Assembly: GCA_910577415.1 (NCBI GenBank)
Contig: CAJTLK010000033.1
Coordinates: 1,577 to 19,806 of the forward strand
Origin: an uncultured Oscillospiraceae bacterium
GTDB taxonomy: Bacteria; Bacillota; Clostridia; Oscillospirales; Oscillospiraceae
Length of the DNA: 18,230 bases
Direction of reading: 5' to 3'
Positions 7,771 through 15,188 of the stretch are shown here, in pieces. The translations under genes were made by a program, and so were the position numbers. Within the stretch, counting starts at the first letter, position 1, and each line of letters starts with the position of its first letter. The notes beneath the pieces are model-generated. The model was given only the letters and a program-made list of their open reading frames with translations, was not told where the DNA came from and ran no database searches.

Positions 7771-9038
7771 ATATCGTTACGGCGGACGGCGTGGCGGAAA
7801 AGCTCGTCATACAGGCCATTCGGGAGCGGGCGGCCTCCGCCAACCATGCCATTGAAATGGCGGTCAAAGCCATTATGGAGAATGTAAGGGAAGAGGGGCT
7901 TCCGGCAGTTGAACGGTACACTCGCCAATTTGACCACAAGGTCCCTTATGAAATTTCCCGGGAAAAGTTGGCGGAAGCCTATGATCGTTGCCCCAAGGAA
8001 CTGATCGCCGCATTGGAGCATGCTGCCGCCAACATTCGCGACTATAACGAGAAGCTGCTTCCAAGATCGGTGACCTGGTCCTCTCCCGACGGGGGAGAGG
8101 TTGGCCGTATCGTCCGCGGTTTAACACGGGTAGGTATTTATGTTCCCGGAGGCACCGCAGCGTATCCGTCCTCTGTACTGATGAATGCCATTCCGGCCAA
8201 GGTGGCCGGCGTGGAGGAGATCATTATGGTGACGCCGCCTACCGATAACCTCAATGACGCGGTGCTGGCCGCGGCCAAGATCGCCGGAGTAGATCGGGTG
8301 ATCGCTGTGGGCGGAGCGCAGGCGGTGGCTGCCCTGACCTACGGCGCCGGGGTTATCCCTAAAGTGGACAAGCTGGTGGGACCTGGAAACGCCTATGTTG
8401 CCGCGGCCAAGCGTTTGGCCTACGGACAGCTGGACATTGATATGGTGGCCGGCCCCTCCGAGGTGCTGGTCATTGCCGATGAGACGGCTGACGCGAAATT
8501 TGTTGCCGCCGACCTTCTCTCCCAGGCGGAACACGACAAGCTGGCCTCCGCCGTTCTTCTTACCACCAGCAAGGCTCTTGCCGAGGCGGTGGATGCGGAA
8601 ATGATCCGCCAGACCGGGTATTTGGAGCGCTCTGAGATCATGGAGTGCTCTATACGGGACTTTGGCTGTGCCATTGTATGCCACAGCTTAGACGAGGCGG
8701 CGGCTTTGGGCAATGAGATCGCCCCGGAGCATTTAGAAGTAGTGACCGCCGATCCTGAGGGTCTTCTGCCCAAAATCAAAAACGCCGGAGCGGTATTCCT
8801 GGGGAGCTGGTCCCCGGAGCCGCTGGGCGACTACTTGGCGGGGCCCGACCACGTGCTGCCCACCTCGGGTACGGCCCGGTTCTTTTCCCCGCTGTCGGTG
8901 ACAAGCTTTTTGAAAACCATGAGCGTCATAAAGTACGATAAGGCCACGCTGGAGCCAGTGAAGGATGAGATCATTGTTCTGGCCCAGAGCGAAAAGCTCA
9001 CTGCCCATGCCAATTCCATTCAGGTCCGTTTTGAATAA
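7764..9038 (+). CDS. hisD: Histidinol dehydrogenase
   Basis: A 424-residue zinc enzyme that oxidises histidinol to histidine in two NAD-dependent steps, the end of the pathway. Visible family residues are Q254 and H257 in SQAEHDK, D356 in GDYLAGPDHVLP and H415 in TAHANS, which match the four zinc ligands. E322-H323 in APEHLE is the catalytic pair. GPGNAYVAAAKR and DMVAGPSEVLVIAD are also typical. The ATG at 7764 is chosen over one 27 bases upstream because GGAGGGAG at 7752-7759 precedes it and the protein start aligns with the family. It overlaps the hisZG stop, which suggests translational coupling. Confidence 0.97.
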   Translation: MLNIVTADGVAEKLVIQAIRERAASANHAIEMAVKAIMENVREEGLPAVERYTRQFDHKVPYEISREKLAEAYDRCPKELIAALEHAAANIRDYNEKLLPRSVTWSSPDGGEVGRIVRGLTRVGIYVPGGTAAYPSSVLMNAIPAKVAGVEEIIMVTPPTDNLNDAVLAAAKIAGVDRVIAVGGAQAVAALTYGAGVIPKVDKLVGPGNAYVAAAKRLAYGQLDIDMVAGPSEVLVIADETADAKFVAADLLSQAEHDKLASAVLLTTSKALAEAVDAEMIRQTGYLERSEIMECSIRDFGCAIVCHSLDEAAALGNEIAPEHLEVVTADPEGLLPKIKNAGAVFLGSWSPEPLGDYLAGPDHVLPTSGTARFFSPLSVTSFLKTMSVIKYDKATLEPVKDEIIVLAQSEKLTAHANSIQVRFE

Positions 9039-9048
9039 GGAGGCCGTT

Positions 9049-9624
9049 ATGAGAACTTCCCAAGTAAAAAGAGATACCAAGGAGACCCAGATCAGCTTGG
9101 CCCTGTGCCTTGACGGCGGAGAAGTCAAAGTGGAGACCGGCATCGGATTTTTTGACCATATGCTTACCGCTTTGGCATTTTATGCCGGGTTTGGTCTAAC
9201 GCTGAAAGCAGCGGGGGATCTGAACGTGGATGGCCACCACACTGTTGAGGACGTTGGGATCTGCCTTGGATCAGCCTTTAAGGACGCCTTGGGGGAGAAG
9301 AAGGGGATCGCGCGCTTTGGCTCGGCGTATGTCCCCATGGATGAGGCTCTGTGCCGCACGGTGTTAGACATTTCCAGCCGTCCCTATCTTGTCTATGACG
9401 CCGAGATGCCCCAGGATATGATCGGAAGCTACGACGCTTGTTTGACGGAGGAGTTTATGCGGGCTTTTGCGGTAAACGCCGGCGTTACTCTGCACATGGC
9501 CTGCCTCTATGGGAAGAATTCCCACCACATTACTGAGGCATTTTTTAAGTCCCTGGGGCTTGCTCTGAAGCAGGCGGTGAAGACGGAGGGCAATGCCGTG
9601 GTCTCCACCAAAGGTGTTCTCTGA
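9049..9624 (+). CDS. hisB: Imidazoleglycerol-phosphate dehydratase
   Basis: A 191-residue monofunctional dehydratase converting imidazole glycerol phosphate to imidazole acetol phosphate. The three metal-site regions are visible: GIGFFDHMLTALAFYAGF, DGHHTVEDVGICLG and NSHHITEAFFKSLG. There is no fused histidinol phosphatase domain as in E. coli HisB, so dephosphorylation needs a separate enzyme not found in this window. The ATG at 9049 has AAGGAGG at 9037-9043, overlapping the hisD stop. An upstream in-frame ATG at 8965 lies inside hisD and would add 28 unrelated residues. The stop overlaps the hisH start by one base. Confidence 0.97.
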   Translation: MRTSQVKRDTKETQISLALCLDGGEVKVETGIGFFDHMLTALAFYAGFGLTLKAAGDLNVDGHHTVEDVGICLGSAFKDALGEKKGIARFGSAYVPMDEALCRTVLDISSRPYLVYDAEMPQDMIGSYDACLTEEFMRAFAVNAGVTLHMACLYGKNSHHITEAFFKSLGLALKQAVKTEGNAVVSTKGVL

Positions 9625-10232
9625 TGGGCTATACCGCTATTGTAGATTACGGCGCGGGCAACCTAAAAAGCGTTGTCAACGCCATGGACTATTTGGGCCT
9701 CAAGGTCCATATCACCGCTGAGGCCAAAGAGTTGGAGCTTGCCGACGCTATTATTTTGCCCGGCGTCGGCGCGTTTCCAAAGGCGTGGGGGCGGCTGTGT
9801 GCCGCCGGAGTAAACACAGAGCTTCGATCTCAGGCGAGGAAAAAGCCGATCCTGGGTATCTGCCTGGGAATGCAATTCCTTTTTGATGAAAGTGCAGAGA
9901 TCATATCCACCCCCGGACTGGGACTGATCCCCGGCAGGGTAGACTGGATCAAAACGGAATGCAAACTGCCTCACATCGGCTGGAACAGTCTGCAGCTTCA
10001 AAACGGCTGCCCCATTTTCCGCGGTTTGGAGGAGGGGAGCTTTGTCTACTTTGTCCACTCCTTCTGCGGCTATGCCGACGATGAGCGAGATGTTTCTGCC
10101 CGGACCGACTACGGCGCTTCCATAGTTGCGGCAGTCCACCGCGGAAATGTATACGGCTGCCAATTCCACCCTGAGAAGAGCGGGGAAGCGGGGCTTCAAA
10201 TTTTAAGAAACTTCGGGGAGCTGAACAGATGA
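9624..10232 (+). CDS. hisH: Imidazole glycerol phosphate synthase, glutamine amidotransferase subunit
   Basis: A 202-residue class I glutaminase that releases ammonia from glutamine and channels it to HisF. The catalytic triad is visible as C80 in ILGICLGMQF, with H182 and E184 in QFHPEKSG; the GAGN segment lies near the N-terminus. The start overlaps the hisB stop by one base (TGATG) and the end overlaps hisA by four (ATGA), so translation is likely coupled. HisF, its partner, lies one gene downstream. Confidence 0.97.
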   Translation: MGYTAIVDYGAGNLKSVVNAMDYLGLKVHITAEAKELELADAIILPGVGAFPKAWGRLCAAGVNTELRSQARKKPILGICLGMQFLFDESAEIISTPGLGLIPGRVDWIKTECKLPHIGWNSLQLQNGCPIFRGLEEGSFVYFVHSFCGYADDERDVSARTDYGASIVAAVHRGNVYGCQFHPEKSGEAGLQILRNFGELNR

Positions 10233-10945
10233 TCATCTTTCCAGCCATTGATTTGAAAGACGGCAAGTGTGTCCGTCTGCAAAAGGGGGATTTCGATACC
10301 ACCCACCAGGTGGCGGACAGCGCTGCGGAGACCGCAGCCACTTTTTCTGCCGCCGGCGCGCGGTGGGTCCACATGGTTGACCTGGACGGCGCCAGAAACG
10401 GAGAGCGGAAAAACGGGAGCATCGTAGCCCAGGTGGCCGCAAACTCCGGCCTGAAGGTAGAGCTAGGCGGCGGAATGCGCTCCGAGGCCGATCTGGCCGC
10501 TGCCGACGCCATGGGGGTGGAGCGGATGGTTATTGGCTCCGCCGCCGTCAGCGACCCCGAGTTTGTGGCGCGGGCGGTAAAGAGATACGGAGAGCGCCTC
10601 GCCGTGGGTATCGACTGCCTGAACGGAAGGGTCCGCACCGCCGGCTGGGAGCAGGATTCTGGTCTGGATGGTGTGTATTTTGCCCAACAGATGGAGCAAA
10701 TGGGTGTAAAGTATATTATCTATACAGATATTGCGACAGACGGGATGCTCTCTGGGCCCTCCTTTCCCCAGCTGAAAACCTTGAGCAGAATGGTCTCCTG
10801 CTGCATCACCGCCTCCGGTGGCGTTACTACCTTGGACGATGTGAAAAAGTTGCGGGACATGGGCCTGTATGGCGCCATCATTGGCAAGGCGTACTACGCC
10901 GGGACCATTGATCTGGCCCAGGCGGTGGAGGTAGCAAAATGTTAG
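10229..10945 (+). CDS. hisA: ProFAR isomerase (phosphoribosylformimino-5-aminoimidazole carboxamide ribotide isomerase)
   Basis: A 238-residue TIM-barrel enzyme performing the Amadori rearrangement of ProFAR to PRFAR. The catalytic aspartates are D8 in PAIDLKDGKCVRL and D129 in AVGIDCLNGRV. The phosphate-binding ends of the barrel (GGGMR, TDIATDGMLSGP, ASGGV) are visible. GGGGAG at 10215-10220 precedes the ATG. It overlaps hisH by four bases and hisF by seven. Confidence 0.97.
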   Translation: MIIFPAIDLKDGKCVRLQKGDFDTTHQVADSAAETAATFSAAGARWVHMVDLDGARNGERKNGSIVAQVAANSGLKVELGGGMRSEADLAAADAMGVERMVIGSAAVSDPEFVARAVKRYGERLAVGIDCLNGRVRTAGWEQDSGLDGVYFAQQMEQMGVKYIIYTDIATDGMLSGPSFPQLKTLSRMVSCCITASGGVTTLDDVKKLRDMGLYGAIIGKAYYAGTIDLAQAVEVAKC

Positions 10946-11694
10946 CAAAACGTATCATTCCCTGCCTGGATGTCCGGGACGGCAGGGTGGTAAAGGGCGT
11001 CAATTTCGTGAATATTCGAGACGCCGGGGACCCTGTGGAGCTGGCGAAATACTATTCCGACCAAGGCGCGGACGAGATCGTTTTTCTGGACATCACCGCC
11101 ACCAGCGACGAGCGAAAAACTGTGGTCGATGTGGTAGCGCGCACGGCTTCCCAGGTTTTTGTCCCCCTCACCGTAGGCGGCGGCATCCGCACATTGGAGG
11201 ACTTTCAGCAACTTCTTCGGGCGGGGGCGGATAAGATCTCCGTAAACTCTGCCGCAGTTAAGGACCCAACGCTCATTTCAATGGCCGCCGAGCATTTCGG
11301 CTCCCAGTGCGTAGTATTGGCCATCGATGCCAAGGGTAGGGGAAACGGCACGTGGGAGGTGGTCACTGCCGGAGGGCGGATCCCTACCGGGCTGGATGCG
11401 GTGGAGTGGGCCAAGCAGGGCGTGGCGCTTGGGGCGGGGGAAATTTTGCTCACCTCCATGGATGCCGACGGCACCAAAGCGGGTTTTGACCTCCCATTGA
11501 CCAAAGCAGTCGCCGACGCCGTCTCCGTCCCGGTCATTGCCTCTGGTGGCTGTGGCGCCTTGGAACACTTTGCCCAAGTATTTGACGCCACCGGCTGCGA
11601 CGCCGCACTGGCAGCGTCCCTGTTCCATTTTGGAGAGCTGACCGTACCTCAGGTGAAAGAGTATTTGAAAAGCCGGGATATCCCGGTGCGGTAG
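10939..11694 (+). CDS. hisF: Imidazole glycerol phosphate synthase, cyclase subunit
   Basis: A 251-residue TIM-barrel cyclase that uses HisH-derived ammonia to convert PRFAR to imidazole glycerol phosphate and AICAR. The catalytic aspartates are D11 in IIPCLDVRDGRVVKG and D130 in VVLAIDAKG, at the standard family positions. TVGGGIRT, TSMDADGTKAG and ASGGCG are phosphate-site loops. GGAGGT at 10927-10932 precedes the start, which overlaps the end of hisA by seven bases. hisI follows after 13 bases. Confidence 0.97.
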   Translation: MLAKRIIPCLDVRDGRVVKGVNFVNIRDAGDPVELAKYYSDQGADEIVFLDITATSDERKTVVDVVARTASQVFVPLTVGGGIRTLEDFQQLLRAGADKISVNSAAVKDPTLISMAAEHFGSQCVVLAIDAKGRGNGTWEVVTAGGRIPTGLDAVEWAKQGVALGAGEILLTSMDADGTKAGFDLPLTKAVADAVSVPVIASGGCGALEHFAQVFDATGCDAALAASLFHFGELTVPQVKEYLKSRDIPVR

Positions 11695-11707
11695 GAGGGA
11701 AGCAGCA

Positions 11708-12043
11708 ATGGTCGATCTGAACCAACTTTTTCAAAAATCCGCTCTGATCCCGGTCATTATCCAGCACGCAGAAACAGGAAAGGTCCTGATGCTGGGCTTT
11801 ACAGATCGAAGGGCAGTGGAGCTGACGCTGGAGACCAAGACCGCCTGGTTCTGGTCTCGAAGCCGCCAGAAGCTATGGAACAAGGGGGAAAGCTCCGGCC
11901 ACTTCCTCCATGTAAAAAGGATCGTGACCGACTGTGATACCGATACTTTGCTCTATTTTTGCATTCCCGAAGGCCCCGCCTGCCATACCGGGGCGGAGTC
12001 CTGCTTTTTTAATACCATTTGGGAGGAAAGCGACAATGGATAA
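11708..12043 (+). CDS. hisI: Phosphoribosyl-AMP cyclohydrolase
   Basis: A 111-residue zinc hydrolase opening the adenine ring of phosphoribosyl-AMP. WFWSRSRQKLWNKGESSGH is the substrate-site segment. DCDTDTL holds the Mg-binding Asp cluster, and the CHTGAESCF cysteines plus the earlier Cys are the zinc site. Unlike E. coli it is not fused to HisE. AGGAGGGA at 11693-11700 overlaps the hisF stop and precedes the ATG by seven bases. It overlaps hisE by eight bases. Confidence 0.96.
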   Translation: MVDLNQLFQKSALIPVIIQHAETGKVLMLGFTDRRAVELTLETKTAWFWSRSRQKLWNKGESSGHFLHVKRIVTDCDTDTLLYFCIPEGPACHTGAESCFFNTIWEESDNG

Positions 12044-12362
12044 CACACTACAGCAGCTCTATAATGTGATCTTAGACCGTAAGGCCCATCCTCAGGAGGG
12101 GTCCTATACCTGCTACCTCTTTGAAAAGGGACTGGATAAGATATTGAAAAAGGTGGGGGAGGAGAGCGCGGAGACCATTATTGCCGCCAAAAACGGCGCA
12201 CAGAGCGACACCGTGGGGGAGATCTCCGATCTTATCTATCATCTGCTGGTGATGATGGCAGAGCAGAAAATTCCTCTCTCCGCCGTAATGGAGGAGCTAG
12301 ACCGTCGAAGCCAAAAAATCGGCAATCTGAAGCAATTCCACATTTCCGATCACGAGAGCTAA
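12036..12362 (+). CDS. hisE: Phosphoribosyl-ATP pyrophosphohydrolase
   Basis: A 108-residue MazG-like, all-alpha NTP pyrophosphohydrolase converting phosphoribosyl-ATP to phosphoribosyl-AMP, the second step of the pathway. The acidic metal-binding pattern KKVGEESAETIIAAKN and EISDLIYHLLVMM is clear. The ATG at 12036 lies inside the end of hisI with GGGAGGAAAG just upstream. An ATG at 11934 in the same frame would add 34 residues from within hisI and is unlikely. The next gene begins one base after the stop. Confidence 0.95.
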   Translation: MDNTLQQLYNVILDRKAHPQEGSYTCYLFEKGLDKILKKVGEESAETIIAAKNGAQSDTVGEISDLIYHLLVMMAEQKIPLSAVMEELDRRSQKIGNLKQFHISDHES

Positions 12363-12363
12363 G

Positions 12364-12813
12364 ATGCGCATCATTCAAGTCTGTGCCGACAAGGGAAAAT
12401 ACTTGCCTCTTCTTTTGCTGGGAGATGAGCAACTATCGCTGATCTTGGGCTATCTGGAGCGTGGAGACCTTTTTGTGTTGGAGCGAAGCGGAGACGCTGT
12501 CGGGGTCTGTGTCGTGACAAAGGAAGCGCCGGGAGAGTATGAGCTTCAAAATATTGCCGTTCACCCCTCCCTGCGGCGGGAAGGGGTGGGCCGGACGCTG
12601 GTGGAATTTGTCTGGGACCACTACCCCGACCTCCGCCTCCTCCGGCTGGGAACAGGCGATAGCCCGTCAACAGTGGGTTTTTATCAGGCGTTGGGATTTC
12701 AGGAGGTCGGACGGGACCGGGATTACTTTTTGCGCGCCTATGACCACCTGATTTTTGAGGATGGAAAGCAGCTGAAGGACAGGGTGCATTTTCAAAAAGC
12801 CGCAGCGCGGTGA
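12364..12813 (+). CDS. GNAT-family N-acetyltransferase at the end of the his operon
   Basis: A 149-residue acetyl-CoA-dependent acyltransferase of unknown substrate. The GNAT core is visible as LQNIAVHPSLRREGVGRTL, with the RREGVG acetyl-CoA pyrophosphate loop, and the later FYQALGFQEVGRD strand/helix. The C-terminus (YDHLIFEDGKQLKDRV) is a pattern I associate with many small GNATs that act on free small molecules, but I cannot name the target. It starts one base after the hisE stop without a strong Shine-Dalgarno site, which suggests translation by reinitiation from hisE. The operon terminator overlaps its stop codon. It therefore appears to be a true member of the his transcript, though not a known histidine enzyme. 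Confidence 0.88.
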   Translation: MRIIQVCADKGKYLPLLLLGDEQLSLILGYLERGDLFVLERSGDAVGVCVVTKEAPGEYELQNIAVHPSLRREGVGRTLVEFVWDHYPDLRLLRLGTGDSPSTVGFYQALGFQEVGRDRDYFLRAYDHLIFEDGKQLKDRVHFQKAAAR

Positions 12814-12849
12814 GGAGGAAATATCCTCACCGCGCTGCTATTTTTGTTG
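12802..12849 (+). terminator. Rho-independent terminator of the his operon
   Basis: A perfect 15-bp GC-rich stem (12802-12816 with 12824-12838) and 7-base loop are followed by TATTTTTGTTG. The stop codon of the GNAT gene (12811-12813) lies inside the 5' arm. Confidence 0.94.
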
Positions 12850-12875
12850 CGTGTCATGCAAAGAAATGGTACAAT
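12847..12875 (+). promoter_or_regulatory. Promoter of the ruvCAB-glmM operon
   Basis: TTGCGT at 12847-12852 and TACAAT at 12870-12875 are spaced by 17 bases, with an extended -10 TG at 12867-12868. The -35 begins within the T-rich tail of the preceding terminator. No LexA/DinR-type operator was recognised around it. Confidence 0.72.
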
Positions 12876-12906
12876 AAAGCATCTATATATAAAAGGGGAA
12901 GGGTAT

Positions 12907-13446
12907 ATGGTCATTCTGGGCATTGACCCCGGTTTCGCCATCGTTGGGTTCGGCGTAGTCGGCTCTGACGGCGGACGCCAGCGGCTTTTGTCTTGCGGCG
13001 CTATAACCACTCCATCCAACGAGCCGCTGCCCACACGGTTGCTGCAGATCGAAAACGATATGGCCCAGCTCTTTGACGCCTTTCACCCAGACGCCATGGC
13101 AATTGAAGAGCTATTTTTTACCAACAACGTTACTACCGGCATTGGTGTGGCTCAGGCCAGAGGGGTTCTTCTAGCTGCGGCTGAACGGGCGAAGGTACCC
13201 ATCTATGAGTACAGCCCCTCCGAAGTCAAGATGGCTATGACGGGTTATGGCAAGGCCACCAAAAAACAGATCATGGATATGACCAAACGTATGTTGGCCC
13301 TGAAAACAGAGATCAAGCCGGATGACGCTGCCGATGCGGTAGCCATCGCTCTGTGCCACGCCCGGTCCTTTGCCTCCAGGCTCCAGGCTCCCGACGCCGC
13401 AAAGCCCGGCAGTGGCCGTTACGCGGTAAAGCATCCCGGAAAGTAG
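12907..13446 (+). CDS. ruvC: Crossover junction endodeoxyribonuclease RuvC
   Basis: A 179-residue Holliday junction resolvase that nicks opposite strands symmetrically. The RNase H-like fold shows the four acidic catalytic residues: D7 in GIDPGFAIVGFG, E67 in AIEELFF, and D140 and D143 in DDAADAVA. The segment TTGIGVAQARGV is also typical. The ATG at 12907 follows GGGGAAGGG (12895-12903). An in-frame ATG at 12844 is rejected because the promoter -10 lies downstream of it. First gene of ruvC-ruvA-ruvB-glmM. Confidence 0.96.
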   Translation: MVILGIDPGFAIVGFGVVGSDGGRQRLLSCGAITTPSNEPLPTRLLQIENDMAQLFDAFHPDAMAIEELFFTNNVTTGIGVAQARGVLLAAAERAKVPIYEYSPSEVKMAMTGYGKATKKQIMDMTKRMLALKTEIKPDDAADAVAIALCHARSFASRLQAPDAAKPGSGRYAVKHPGK

Positions 13447-13457
13447 GAGAGAAATTT

Positions 13458-14060
13458 ATGTTTTACTATTTGAATGGAACTGTGGCTCATTTGGGGCCGT
13501 ACCTGGCGGTCATTGACTGCGGTGGCGTGGGCTTTGCCTGCAAAACCACCAACGTGACCTTAGCCGCCCTCACAATAGGAAAAACAGCCAAGCTTTATAC
13601 ATACATGAACGTCCGGGAGGACGCCATAGAGCTTTTTGGCTTTGCCACGGAGGAGGAGCTGGGCTGCTTTCAAATGCTCATTGGGGTATCCGGCGTAGGT
13701 CCCAAGGCGGCGCTCTCCATTCTTTCCGCCACCCCCCCGGAGCGGTTGGCTCTTGCCATTATCACCGGGGACGAGAAGGCCCTTACCATGGCGCCGGGGA
13801 TCGGAAAGAAGCTTGCCCAGCGCATTATTCTGGAGCTGAAGGATAAGCTGGCAAAGGGCCAGCTTTCTCCGGCAGGGGAGAGCTATGGCGGTACCGGCGT
13901 CACCCTCATCCCGGAAAACAAGCTCAGTGAGGCCACCGCCGCCCTGGCGGTGCTGGGCTACTCCAATTCCGAGATCGGCCTGGCGCTGAAGGGGATCGAT
14001 ATGGACAGTTTGACTCTGGAAGAGATCATTAAACAGGCCCTCAAAAAGATGGTGAAATAA
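13458..14060 (+). CDS. ruvA: Holliday junction DNA helicase subunit RuvA
   Basis: A 200-residue tetramer-forming protein that binds four-way junctions and loads RuvB. It has an N-terminal OB-fold (about 1-62), two helix-hairpin-helix motifs (LIGVSGVGPKAALSIL and MAPGIGKKLAQRIILE) and a C-terminal RuvB-contacting domain (about 153-200). The ATG at 13458 is preceded by TAGGAGAG, which overlaps the ruvC stop. It fits the family start MFYYLNG; a longer in-frame start at 13353 lies within ruvC. Confidence 0.96.
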   Translation: MFYYLNGTVAHLGPYLAVIDCGGVGFACKTTNVTLAALTIGKTAKLYTYMNVREDAIELFGFATEEELGCFQMLIGVSGVGPKAALSILSATPPERLALAIITGDEKALTMAPGIGKKLAQRIILELKDKLAKGQLSPAGESYGGTGVTLIPENKLSEATAALAVLGYSNSEIGLALKGIDMDSLTLEEIIKQALKKMVK

Positions 14061-14127
14061 CAACGCAGATGGAAACGATTTGCCATAGCGCCGTTTTGCG
14101 GCTGTGGAGGATTAAGGAAGTGAGAAC

Positions 14128-15174
14128 GTGAGCATTGATTTTTCCGATACCGGTTTTGAGATGGAAGAGCCATTGGTGGCGACTACTTTGAACCGGGAAG
14201 ACGATAATGAAGTTACTCTCCGCCCCAAGACTCTGGCGGACTATGTGGGACAGGAGAAAGCCAAAGAAAACCTGACTGTTTTTATCCAGGCGGCAAAACT
14301 GCGTTCAGAACCGCTGGATCATGTGCTTCTCCATGGTCCCCCGGGATTGGGCAAGACTACCCTGGCAGGGATCATTGCCAACGAAATGGGGGTCAGTATC
14401 CGTATTACCTCCGGCCCCGCCATTGAAAAGCCGGGGGATCTGGTGGCTTTGCTCACCAATCTCAGCGAAAACGATATCCTCTTTGTAGACGAGATCCACC
14501 GTCTGAACCGTCAGGTGGAAGAGATCCTTTATCCAGCTATGGAGGATTACGCCATTGACATCATCATTGGGAAAGGTCCGTCAGCCAACTCTATCCGGCT
14601 GGACCTGCCCAAATTCACCCTCATTGGAGCTACCACCAGGGCAGGGCAGCTCTCCGCACCGCTTCGTGACCGATTTGGCGTCACGCTACGGTTGGAACTC
14701 TATACCCCGGAGGAGCTGTCCCGGATCGTCGCCCGCTCTGCCTCTATTTTGGAAGTGCCCATTGAAGCCGGCGGAGCGATGGAGATCGCCAAGCGCAGCC
14801 GGGGGACCCCTCGGATCGCAAACCGAATGCTTCGCCGGGTACGTGATTTTGCCCAGGTAAAGGCTGGAGGCGTCATTACCCAGAATGTGGCGGATGATGC
14901 GCTGTCCGCATTGGAGGTAGATCATCTGGGGCTGGACACCATTGATCGCCGGATGCTTCGCAGCATTATTGAGAACTACCGGGGCGGCCCGGTGGGACTG
15001 GAGACCCTGGCCGCCACCATCAATGAGGAGGCGGTAACTCTGGAAGACGTATATGAGCCATACCTTATGCAGTTGGGCTTCCTGACCCGGACCCCGCGGG
15101 GTCGGTGCGTCACCCAGAAAGCGTATGAACACCTTCATATCCCGTTTTTGGGTATGGAGCAAATGACTCTCTGA
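14128..15174 (+). CDS. ruvB: Holliday junction DNA helicase motor subunit RuvB
   Basis: A 348-residue AAA+ ATPase driving branch migration with RuvA. Walker A is GPPGLGKTT with K76 and Walker B is ILFVDEIH with D121-E122. Sensor 1 is GATTRAG, followed by APLRDRFG. A C-terminal winged-helix domain includes GLDTIDRRML and TPRGR. The start is GTG at 14128 with AAGGAAG at 14114-14120 seven bases upstream. The 67-base gap after ruvA holds no terminator or promoter that I can support. Confidence 0.97.
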   Translation: MSIDFSDTGFEMEEPLVATTLNREDDNEVTLRPKTLADYVGQEKAKENLTVFIQAAKLRSEPLDHVLLHGPPGLGKTTLAGIIANEMGVSIRITSGPAIEKPGDLVALLTNLSENDILFVDEIHRLNRQVEEILYPAMEDYAIDIIIGKGPSANSIRLDLPKFTLIGATTRAGQLSAPLRDRFGVTLRLELYTPEELSRIVARSASILEVPIEAGGAMEIAKRSRGTPRIANRMLRRVRDFAQVKAGGVITQNVADDALSALEVDHLGLDTIDRRMLRSIIENYRGGPVGLETLAATINEEAVTLEDVYEPYLMQLGFLTRTPRGRCVTQKAYEHLHIPFLGMEQMTL

Positions 15175-15188
15175 AAAGGAGCTTGTAT

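Noticed and set aside
11673..11686. Perfect 14-base palindrome CCGGGATATCCCGG near the end of hisF
   Set aside because: It encodes part of the conserved HisF tail, has almost no loop and no T-tract, and lies in the middle of a coupled operon. Probably chance.
14061..14127. Possible small gene or promoter between ruvA and ruvB
   Set aside because: There is no open frame with a ribosome site, no -35/-10 pair with proper spacing, and only a four-base-pair hairpin.
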